From positions 1-8,814 of the forward strand of contig JAFCCM010000071.1 in NCBI GenBank assembly GCA_017610225.1: a stretch of 8,814 bases of DNA. Reading direction: 5' to 3'. Shown here piece after piece: positions 1 to 6,062 of the stretch. The notes under the pieces are model-generated. The model had not been told where the DNA came from and did no database searches. It was given only the letters and a program-made list of their open reading frames with translations. How positions within the stretch are numbered: position 1 is the stretch's first letter; every line of letters begins with the position of its first letter. The position numbers and the translations under genes were made by a program. This stretch comes from Candidatus Aenigmatarchaeota archaeon. GTDB taxonomy: Archaea; Aenigmatarchaeota; Aenigmatarchaeia; CG10238-14.

Positions 1-841
1 CAGCAGCAATTGTCTCCTCAGCAATACCAACAGGCATGTCGTTGACACCTGGTTCAGCATACATTATATGTATGTTACCAACGATTGCATGGTCTGATGT
101 AGTATATGATATACTTGTAGCTACACCATCTCCAACCCACTGCTTTGGAATTCTACCATAGTTCGCAGTTCCACCGAGCATTGCATTACTTATGAGTAAT
201 CCAATAGTATTAGCCGTATCTGCCGATGCATCCCATGTAATTGCCTGAATCTTGCCTTCTGCTGCACAACTGACACCATCAAGGAAACCATCTGCATCTC
301 CAGAAGCTTCTGTTGAAAGAATACCAACATCAATTGTTCCTGATGCTACTGCGGTTGTTACTTCAATGAAAGGCATACCAACAATGACTGCGCCTGCTGG
401 AAGGTCATATGTGCTATCAAATTCGGATGTTTTCTTAACGAATGGAATAACCATCGTCTTAATTGCACCTGGATAAAGTTTTCTAACTTTACCGTCTGAA
501 CCTGCACATACAAGATCACCCTTAGTAACTACTGCTGTTTCAGAATTAGCCACAAGTATTGTACCTGGACCACTCAAAACATCACAATTCTTGCCTGTTG
601 CATATGCGGTGGTAATATTTGCTGGCTTATCTGGACCAAATGCGTCCTCGTATCCAATCCATCCGATGTTTGGACCGTCTACGTCGCCTATGATTATCAG
701 GCTATCGGATGCGCCTTTCTTAACCAGTCTACCTGGTATAAGATTGGTCACAATTCCAGACGTAGTATACACACGTCTATCTACGTTATTTCCAGCCAAC
801 ACAATTTTATTTGTTGGCTCTATAAATGGTGCGCTTCCCAT
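1..841 (-). CDS. Probable capsid decoration/cement protein (partial, 3' end outside window)
   Basis: The frame stays open from an ATG at 841 to the window edge, giving at least 280 residues. An SD GGAGG sits 7 nt upstream, inside the end of the preceding gene, whose stop is 2 nt away. The visible protein is rich in Gly, Ala, Val and Thr, with short beta-type segments and no membrane span. Stretches such as VVTKGDLVCAGSDGKV and LPAGAVIVGMPFIEVTTAV are typical of tailed-virus virion proteins that coat or stabilise the capsid (DUF2190-like and similar). Its place directly after the protease/scaffold gene, where lambda D-type decoration proteins sit ahead of the major capsid protein, supports that role. 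It could instead be the major capsid protein itself or a head fibre; the missing C-terminus and gene order to the left would decide. Family assignment is inference from composition and position. Confidence 0.55.
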   Translation of the reverse strand, partial: MGSAPFIEPTNKIVLAGNNVDRRVYTTSGIVTNLIPGRLVKKGASDSLIIIGDVDGPNIGWIGYEDAFGPDKPANITTAYATGKNCDVLSGPGTILVANSETAVVTKGDLVCAGSDGKVRKLYPGAIKTMVIPFVKKTSEFDSTYDLPAGAVIVGMPFIEVTTAVASGTIDVGILSTEASGDADGFLDGVSCAAEGKIQAITWDASADTANTIGLLISNAMLGGTANYGRIPKQWVGDGVATSISYTTSDHAIVGNIHIMYAEPGVNDMPVGIAEETIAA

Positions 842-843
842 AA

Positions 844-1308
844 TTAGACCTCCTGTCTACCGCCGACCCATTTGTTATTCACGATTCCGCCAACTGTAAG
901 TCCACGATCCTTTGTAGATGCCACAGGTGCAGTGAAATCTCCCGCTTCCACAGGCTCCTCTTTCTGCTCAGCAGCCTTGACTTCCTCAGTCTTATCGGCA
1001 ATACGCTTCAAAGAGGCATGGATTGTCTGGATTGTGTCAAGTGTAATCCCATCTTCTGGAACAAACTCTGCGTCCCATGCCGTGATATCTTCAATCAATG
1101 ATGCTGCTATTTCGGTATCTCTACGGTTTATTTCAGTTTTAAGTTCGGCAATTTCAGCATCCTTCGCAGTAATACTGGTATCTCTATCCTTTATCGCCTC
1201 ATCGGTTTTAAAAGCCTCGATCTGTGACTGCATTTCAACAGTCTTTGCGACTACTTCGTCATAATCGCTCTTTGGTACAGTTTCTATGGGTGCCTTGTCG
1301 CTTGCCAT
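844..1308 (-). CDS. Nested in-frame scaffold protein (internal start in protease gene)
   Basis: An ATG at 1308 is codon 263 of the protease frame. It is preceded by AGGAGG at 1319-1324, with a 10-nt spacer. Initiation here would make a 154-aa protein starting MASDKAPIETVPKSDYDE and containing the entire coiled coil and the acidic tail, but no protease residues. That is the composition expected of a free assembly scaffold. The SD is as strong as those of the true gene starts nearby (GGAGG at 841). The same protease/scaffold nesting, in frame and sharing a C-terminus, is established for Mu I/Z and lambda C/Nu3. Translation from this site is inferred from sequence only. Confidence 0.6.
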   Translation of the reverse strand: MASDKAPIETVPKSDYDEVVAKTVEMQSQIEAFKTDEAIKDRDTSITAKDAEIAELKTEINRRDTEIAASLIEDITAWDAEFVPEDGITLDTIQTIHASLKRIADKTEEVKAAEQKEEPVEAGDFTAPVASTKDRGLTVGGIVNNKWVGGRQEV

Positions 1309-2094
1309 TTTAACACTTCCTCCTACAACGGAGTTTTTCGATACATTTACGGTAGATGTGAAATAAGGATCACCTGAAACAGTGTCACCCAATTTAGTGT
1401 CGCTGGTTTTAAGTAATGAATATTCCCCAGTACCGTAATAACTGGTATAAGATGCAATTTGTGTTTCTATATCAGAGTCAGATTCATTGGAATCATCCCA
1501 AATATAAATGTCACCAATTTTTACTACGTCGCCTGAATCATTTAGTCTTGCCAAATCATATTCTGTGCTCTTTATCTGAGTCATACGTTTAGCGGAGACT
1601 TTGATGGATTTCTTTTCGAATTGGTCTTTAGCCAATATGCCACACCCATCGGTTGCTGGACATGCTGGTTGTTCAGGATAAAAAATAACTCCCACACCAG
1701 TCCCATTGAATGCTAACACATTGTTATCATCGTCAACGTCTACCACAGTTGCTTCAATGCTAACTCCTGTGGGTTCACCATCCCTGATACGACGAGCAGT
1801 TTCAGCATTTGTCGCCTCAACAGTCATCATCACCAAATCGGTGACTTCATCAAACCATGCCGCTATAATCTTACCATCGTCTACCTTATCGTGGTTAAGT
1901 GTGATTATACCGTCAACCCATGATGCAGCATGTGCAATCAGTGATTCCTTGGTGAATATAAATTTAGTTCCGTTACTTCCAAAACTTTTACTACCCACTT
2001 TCGCAGCAGCAAAAGTAAAAACGTTCTCATCGGTGTCACTGGCGGTTATCTGCTGTATAGGCATCGCCGCAGAAATATTGATTTCAGTAACCAT
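844..2094 (-). CDS. Prohead serine protease with C-terminal scaffold domain
   Basis: A 416-aa protein that should cleave the scaffold and capsid during prohead maturation. Residues 45-150 look like a phage prohead protease (S78/U35 type): candidate catalytic His68 in LNHDK, Ser112 in PTGVSIEA, then a beta strand (GTGVGVIFYP) followed by a Cys-rich turn (ACPATDGCG, 144-152). The third catalytic residue is not clear. Residues 180-260 form an acidic, Ser/Thr-rich linker (DDSNESDSD). Residues 275-340 are a predicted coiled coil (KDAEIAELKTEINRRDTEIA), the scaffold part. I chose ATG 2094, not GTG 2100, because GAGG at 2100-2103 lies 5 nt before the ATG and would overlap the GTG. The 109-nt gap upstream holds a TATA-like box. 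The ORF ends 2 nt before the decoration gene. Protease-scaffold fusions with a nested scaffold start are known in Mu (I/Z) and lambda (C/Nu3). Confidence 0.8.
   Translation of the reverse strand: MVTEINISAAMPIQQITASDTDENVFTFAAAKVGSKSFGSNGTKFIFTKESLIAHAASWVDGIITLNHDKVDDGKIIAAWFDEVTDLVMMTVEATNAETARRIRDGEPTGVSIEATVVDVDDDNNVLAFNGTGVGVIFYPEQPACPATDGCGILAKDQFEKKSIKVSAKRMTQIKSTEYDLARLNDSGDVVKIGDIYIWDDSNESDSDIETQIASYTSYYGTGEYSLLKTSDTKLGDTVSGDPYFTSTVNVSKNSVVGGSVKMASDKAPIETVPKSDYDEVVAKTVEMQSQIEAFKTDEAIKDRDTSITAKDAEIAELKTEINRRDTEIAASLIEDITAWDAEFVPEDGITLDTIQTIHASLKRIADKTEEVKAAEQKEEPVEAGDFTAPVASTKDRGLTVGGIVNNKWVGGRQEV
1319..1324 (-). promoter_or_regulatory. Internal Shine-Dalgarno for nested scaffold
   Basis: AGGAGG reads on the minus strand inside the codons for Val-Gly-Gly of the protease-scaffold ORF, 10 nt before the in-frame ATG at 1308. 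It matches the 16S rRNA tail perfectly and decides the nested start. Confidence 0.6.
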
Positions 2095-2162
2095 GTTCAC
2101 CTCGTATATTAAAATTTATCTTTGGTATTCACTATGTAAAGATAACTATATTAACCTTTCTA

Positions 2163-2175
2163 TTATTTTTATAAA
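2163..2175 (-). promoter_or_regulatory. TATA-like box ahead of capsid genes
   Basis: The minus-strand sequence TTTATAAAAATAA lies in the 109-nt gap between the morphogenesis gene stop (2204) and the protease start (2094). It is the only sizeable gap in the left operon. An archaeal start about 26 nt downstream would fall near 2143 and leave a leader of about 50 nt that contains the GAGG SD. It could be a second promoter that lifts capsid and scaffold expression above terminase and portal. The sequence is AT-rich, so chance is possible. Confidence 0.4.
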
Positions 2176-2203
2176 TGAATAAAAGGTTTTGTGTTATATT
2201 GTA

Positions 2204-2635
2204 TTATACTGATTTTTTCAGTGCAACACCAAAAAGAGTTTCTACATGTTTCTTTTCCCTATACCATGTAGGCATAATGAATGGGCGCTCAGGTATATTT
2301 TCATTCCCATGCTCATGTACAAGTGCTATAAGAGCACGATTGTTTGGTGCATCTGAATGTATGCCGATTGTAACATATTTACCCTTCTTTTTCCATTCGA
2401 TAGATTCAACCATGTCCTCAGTGTCAATCAATATATCATCATGTCCTTTCAACGCTATTGTTATAGGACTTAATGGTTCCCAACTTTCAGTCTGGTCAAA
2501 AATAGTACGCTGCATCTCATCCGCAAGATGTTTTCCAGCCATGCCAAGTGCTAAGTCCTCGGCAGTTTTTATGGATGCCATTGCGCTCACAAGTTTCATG
2601 TCGAGCGCAATTTTGCTGAAATTAATTGACAGCAT
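2204..2635 (-). CDS. Virion morphogenesis protein, Mu gpG / HK97 gp10-like
   Basis: A 143-aa protein with the typical pattern of the phage virion-morphogenesis or tail-completion family: W52-x-PLSP-x-T (52-59), a Lys-Gly turn (KGHDDILIDTEDM), a Ser-Ile strand (VESIEW), then HEHG (107-110) and IPERPFI (114-120). Such proteins sit at the head-tail interface or complete the tail. The start overlaps the end of the portal gene by 14 nt and has only a weak SD (GGGA), so translation is probably coupled to the portal. In Mu, gpG lies between the portal/minor head genes and the protease, which is the same position. A downstream ATG at codon 13 lacks an SD and was not preferred. The family call rests on motifs; the exact role in the virion is inferred. 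Confidence 0.7.
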   Translation of the reverse strand: MLSINFSKIALDMKLVSAMASIKTAEDLALGMAGKHLADEMQRTIFDQTESWEPLSPITIALKGHDDILIDTEDMVESIEWKKKGKYVTIGIHSDAPNNRALIALVHEHGNENIPERPFIMPTWYREKKHVETLFGVALKKSV

Positions 2636-4214
2636 CTTCTAAATCCCTTATTCGTTGCGATAATATAGCAACTTTTTGTTCAATTGGCATCGTATTATTC
2701 AATGATGCGTAAAGCGCAGGATCTCCACCCTCATCACCCTTTTTCTGAGCATCCTCAAGCGATAATCCATTCTTATCAGCAAATGGACTCTGCTGGAATA
2801 GATTTGGGTGGAATTGGTTGTTAGGGTCGGTCTCATCATCGGTTTCATCAATTGGACTCTGACCAATACCTGCGCGACCTTCACCCAATCTAACAAGTCC
2901 ATGCTTATAAGCAGTCGTCCATGCCTCGATTAACTCCTTCAATTCAGCAAAGTCAGTGACATTATAGTTGAGAAAAAGCTCATTCCAGTCACTTTTAGGA
3001 TATGTTTTCCCACGAGCGCTTAACACACGCTTTACGAAATCGAATGTCCCAATCTGAATTGCCGATAATAGCTGAAGTCCAAAAGTATTCATGAAAGTAA
3101 CTGTAACTTTTCCAATTGCATATGATGAATTGGACTCATAACCAAGCGCAGATAGTGGAACACCTAGCCTAGTTGCAATAGACATATCAACTTTCTTAAC
3201 AATGTCAAGACAGTCGGCATATGTGTTATTTCCGCCAATTTGCTTTACAACGGTGTTTGTGTCATGCACATATCCCTGAGTAACATCAATTGTAGTGTCA
3301 GTAGCAGTAGAATTAGTCAAGCCTGTTCTATAATTAACCAATATGCTCTGAGCGGCAGCTAATGCCAACATAATTCGTTCGTCTACTGTTCCAGAGTATA
3401 GGTTTATGTCTAAAACAGCACCAAGTTCTAATGCATGGTCTGTTCTAGGCACATTCTCATGCCTCCATGCAATATCATCACGAATCGACTGGTATTTCCA
3501 TCTTACCATGTTCTTTAACGATTCAAATGGACTTGTACCCCAAACACCAAACGTATTGCGCCCAAGCCTATCTTTAGACCAATTTCCACGATTATTCAGG
3601 GAAATATGCCACACAGTATCAGCAGGATATTCTACTGTATTTGTCAACCCAGGAATACCGATTTGCTCATTAAGAATATACTTCGTAGGTTCACGAATAA
3701 CATATTCACTATTCATTCCTATTTTAACACCGTCATCAACTGCTGTCAGTATATTGATAGGCAGAGGATACACATCGTCAAGATTCTTCAATGTAGTGCT
3801 ATTACGTTTATATCGTTTCCTCGATGCTTGTACTAAATCGCCATCTCTCGACACGTCATGCACAATATTTGGCAATATTTGATCGAAACTAAGTTCACCA
3901 AGAATCTCCTTGACATCTGTCAACAATTCCTGATTCCCATCAGATGTTATGGCTGGTTGGTCATACGCCTTAGTCACAACTGCCGAAATCCTTACCAGCG
4001 CGGACGATAATTCACTATCAAAGTCAACCATCGACAGATACACATCGTATTTATTACGCACAGTTATACTTTTGTTATTCCATTGCTCTTGCGACGGAAT
4101 AACAAGAAAATCATCAAATTCCTGTACCAAATCCTGCACTCCTGCTGTAATCATTCGTGGCTGTTGTGCTTCTACTGTAGGTGATTCCCTACCCTTAGTT
4201 TTAACTCTCGTCAT
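2622..4214 (-). CDS. Portal protein
   Basis: A 530-aa protein, within the usual range for phage portals, which form the dodecameric ring at the capsid vertex through which DNA enters and leaves. Features of the SPP1/Mu-type portal fold include an N-terminal helical segment (50-110), beta-rich middle parts (YPLPINILTAVDDGVKIG, 149-166; YPADTVWHISL, 196-206), a GTSPF turn followed by a long basic helix (226-250), and near residues 349-377 the conserved RLGVPLSALGYES...YAIGKV stretch. The C-terminus (455-500) is acidic, Asn/Gln-rich and probably disordered, ending in a short coiled coil. The ATG comes 1 nt after the terminase stop and is preceded by GAGGT about 6 nt away, within the last terminase codons. 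It sits between the large terminase and head-completion genes, as expected for a portal. Confidence 0.88.
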   Translation of the reverse strand: MTRVKTKGRESPTVEAQQPRMITAGVQDLVQEFDDFLVIPSQEQWNNKSITVRNKYDVYLSMVDFDSELSSALVRISAVVTKAYDQPAITSDGNQELLTDVKEILGELSFDQILPNIVHDVSRDGDLVQASRKRYKRNSTTLKNLDDVYPLPINILTAVDDGVKIGMNSEYVIREPTKYILNEQIGIPGLTNTVEYPADTVWHISLNNRGNWSKDRLGRNTFGVWGTSPFESLKNMVRWKYQSIRDDIAWRHENVPRTDHALELGAVLDINLYSGTVDERIMLALAAAQSILVNYRTGLTNSTATDTTIDVTQGYVHDTNTVVKQIGGNNTYADCLDIVKKVDMSIATRLGVPLSALGYESNSSYAIGKVTVTFMNTFGLQLLSAIQIGTFDFVKRVLSARGKTYPKSDWNELFLNYNVTDFAELKELIEAWTTAYKHGLVRLGEGRAGIGQSPIDETDDETDPNNQFHPNLFQQSPFADKNGLSLEDAQKKGDEGGDPALYASLNNTMPIEQKVAILSQRIRDLEDAVN

Positions 4215-4215
4215 A

Positions 4216-5718
4216 TCAATACCTCAACGTTATAGGTGGCATACACGCCTTATTTTCGTTCAATGCATGACCCCAAAGGGCCAGCGCAGAACCCCAAAAC
4301 TCATCGCCGTGATGGTCTTTATTTTTAGGTGCATCAAGTGAGTCATACGGAACAGAATGTAAATCTGAAATATACTCAGGAGTATCCTGTAATAACAATC
4401 GGCCTTCCTCAGCCTCTTTTTTCATATATGATGCCATTGCGCGTTTGATTGGAATGGTTATTTTACCATCTTTACGCACATTTTTATCGGCCTTTCTGTA
4501 TAAATGCTGTTTATCAGCATCAATAGTCCACCGCGTAGCGAAATTTATCCCAATGACTTCTGTTCTAAGTTGTTCTCGCGCATAGTGATAAAATCCTGTG
4601 CCTGGTCCAGTCATATCAATCACAACATATTTGAAATTGAATGCTTGATGTAATCCACGGAGTAGAGTATTCTGCTGCGGAGTATCATGTTTTGCTACTG
4701 CTAGTCGTTTCCGATGTATCCATCCATTAGGTGTAAGTTCAAAAATTTCAAATGCTGATATATCACGCTGACTGGCGAAATCAATACCACAGACATATAT
4801 TCCATATCCTTCGCGTCGATGCTGCTCAATCAGTGAAGGGTCGCGGGATGCGCGATATAAAAGCGCAGATGACATGAATGATACAGCGCCATCTTCGGGA
4901 TTGCACATTGACTCTTGCATAAACGCGATTGGGTCACTTTTGCGCTCTTTTTCCAATAACGGAATGTCAATCCATGGCGCAATTGGTGTTATAGTGCCAG
5001 CGTCTATCTGTTCTTGTAGCGGCTTGGTTACATCAAATGCCAATGGATCAAACATAGGCACACTAAATTCTTTATATCCAAATTCCTCAGCATTGACAAG
5101 AATACGCCAAAACTCATTCTCACTACCCTTTACAGTTGAAAGAATATTGCTCTGGCCACCTTCGGAAAGACATCTATCGCCGGCGGTCTTAATTCGTTTT
5201 GGATATTCATGGAATGCGTATTCATCATAAATCATAAAAACAGATCTATAACTACGCAATGAATCCGGTTTATGACCTGGGACTGTAAAAATACTGCTAC
5301 CATTATCAAGAACACATTTTGATGTTATATCCTGCCGCCGACTAAAAAATCCATCAATCTGAGTAGTATCACATAACTCATTAGCCCATGTTATAGGAAC
5401 AGCAGCCTGCTCACCCGTTATTGATGCAACTGGTATAGTCAATTTTTTAAAACGGTGCGCAACCATAACACAATCCATCATTGTTGAAGAGGTTGCGCCG
5501 ACTCCTCGCGCCTTTCGCCATATTCTGTGAGGATAATCCTTCATTGCCAGCATACAATGAGCGTGATAATCAATTTGATATGGCTCCGGCGAATATGGTT
5601 TGTAATACCCAAATGCGTTCTTTAGATTAAATGTATTACACAATAATTTAACATAGTTCATCTGGCGCTTATCGTACCCCTGATTCTCCATGTACTCTGC
5701 GCGCTCATCACTATTCAT
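4216..5718 (-). CDS. terL: Terminase large subunit (packaging ATPase/nuclease)
   Basis: A 500-aa protein that would translocate viral DNA into the prohead and cut it. ATPase domain: a P-loop-like segment WRKARGVGATSS (67-78) lacking the usual GKS/T lysine, a Walker B VFMIYDE ending in Asp165-Glu166, and a coupling motif STVKG (194-198). The RNase H-like nuclease domain has acidic residues Asp313 (CGIDFAS), Asp368 (VVIDMTG) and Asp472 (HHGDEFW). No SD precedes the ATG at 5718. Instead an AT-only box lies about 28 nt upstream, which fits a leaderless archaeal transcript. A second Met at codon 10 also lacks a good SD. No small terminase gene lies immediately upstream; that slot is taken by a small membrane protein. 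The 3' end carries the SD of the portal gene. Confidence 0.9.
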   Translation of the reverse strand: MNSDERAEYMENQGYDKRQMNYVKLLCNTFNLKNAFGYYKPYSPEPYQIDYHAHCMLAMKDYPHRIWRKARGVGATSSTMMDCVMVAHRFKKLTIPVASITGEQAAVPITWANELCDTTQIDGFFSRRQDITSKCVLDNGSSIFTVPGHKPDSLRSYRSVFMIYDEYAFHEYPKRIKTAGDRCLSEGGQSNILSTVKGSENEFWRILVNAEEFGYKEFSVPMFDPLAFDVTKPLQEQIDAGTITPIAPWIDIPLLEKERKSDPIAFMQESMCNPEDGAVSFMSSALLYRASRDPSLIEQHRREGYGIYVCGIDFASQRDISAFEIFELTPNGWIHRKRLAVAKHDTPQQNTLLRGLHQAFNFKYVVIDMTGPGTGFYHYAREQLRTEVIGINFATRWTIDADKQHLYRKADKNVRKDGKITIPIKRAMASYMKKEAEEGRLLLQDTPEYISDLHSVPYDSLDAPKNKDHHGDEFWGSALALWGHALNENKACMPPITLRY

Positions 5719-5740
5719 ATATTGTGATATGTGTCACGAA

Positions 5741-5752
5741 TATTTATATTTT
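5741..5752 (-). promoter_or_regulatory. TATA box for leaderless terminase transcript
   Basis: The minus-strand sequence AAAATATAAATA lies directly after the stop of the 62-aa gene and is centred about 28 nt before the terminase ATG. Archaeal TATA boxes lie 26-27 nt before the transcription start, so the mRNA would begin at or next to the ATG. This agrees with the absence of any SD there. Confidence 0.55.
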
Positions 5753-5754
5753 GC

Positions 5755-5943
5755 TTAGAATAATTCGCCAATTGCGTCCATACCTTCAGAAACAGTCAGT
5801 TCTCCGTCCCTTAATGCTTCACTTATGCTGTCAAATGCGGCTTTTTTCTTAGTTGCTGGGATTGCTTTCCAATATATCCACGCCGCGCTTATTCCACTTG
5901 CGATACCTGCTACAAACCATGCTGCAATTTCTTCATACACCAT
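5755..5943 (-). CDS. Small single-pass membrane protein, unknown function
   Basis: A 62-aa protein, the first gene of the leftward operon. Residues 6-28 (IAAWFVAGIASGISAAWIYW) form one hydrophobic, Ala/Gly-rich helix, followed by a basic stop (TKKK, 31-34). The rest is a short amphipathic domain, EALRDGELTVSEGMDAIGEL (42-61), of a kind often seen at the C-terminus of small phage membrane or holin-like proteins. I chose ATG 5943. The frame also allows TTG at 5952, which would be the leaderless start if transcription begins about 27 nt after the TATA-like box at 5975-5987. Neither start has an SD. It stands where a small terminase is often found but does not resemble one. A lysis or membrane role is only a guess. 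Confidence 0.6.
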   Translation of the reverse strand: MVYEEIAAWFVAGIASGISAAWIYWKAIPATKKKAAFDSISEALRDGELTVSEGMDAIGELF

Positions 5944-5974
5944 ATTAATCAAATAGTCATTATGTGAGCATAGG

Positions 5975-5987
5975 TTTTATATTTTTT
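5975..5987 (-). promoter_or_regulatory. TATA-like box for leftward operon
   Basis: AAAAAATATAAAA on the minus strand, with an expected transcription start near 5953, just before the membrane-protein gene. Its distal half lies inside the 62-bp repeat that promotes the rightward methyltransferase, so the two divergent promoters share sequence. Confidence 0.5.
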
Positions 5988-6039
5988 GGATGTTTTCGGT
6001 AGACTTATATAGGTTTAGAGCGTTAGAATGGTTATAGGA
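5978..6039 (+). repeat. 62-bp direct repeat, copy 1: promoter and leader of methyltransferase
   Basis: This stretch is identical over all 62 bases to 7977-8038, exactly 1999 bp downstream. It contains a T6 tract (5982-5987), an archaeal-type TATA box ACTTATATAG (6003-6012) and, about 27 nt further on, the probable transcription start in GTTATAGGA. It ends at the AGGA of the leader. The repeat therefore comprises an entire promoter plus the start of the mRNA, and stops just before the gene-specific start region. Identity breaks immediately outside (A versus G at the next base). Confidence 0.85.
6003..6012 (+). promoter_or_regulatory. TATA box, rightward promoter P1
   Basis: ACTTATATAG, about 27 nt before the likely start at 6034-6036. 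It lies inside repeat copy 1 and drives the methyltransferase and downstream small genes. The motif is archaeal in form; no spaced bacterial -35/-10 pair is apparent. Confidence 0.55.
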
Positions 6040-6062
6040 ATAATTAAAACATGGAGAACACG

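Noticed and set aside
2175..2642. Plus-strand ORF of 155 codons opposite the morphogenesis gene
   Set aside because: It is antisense to a gene with clear family motifs and has no SD; its composition is that of a complement shadow.
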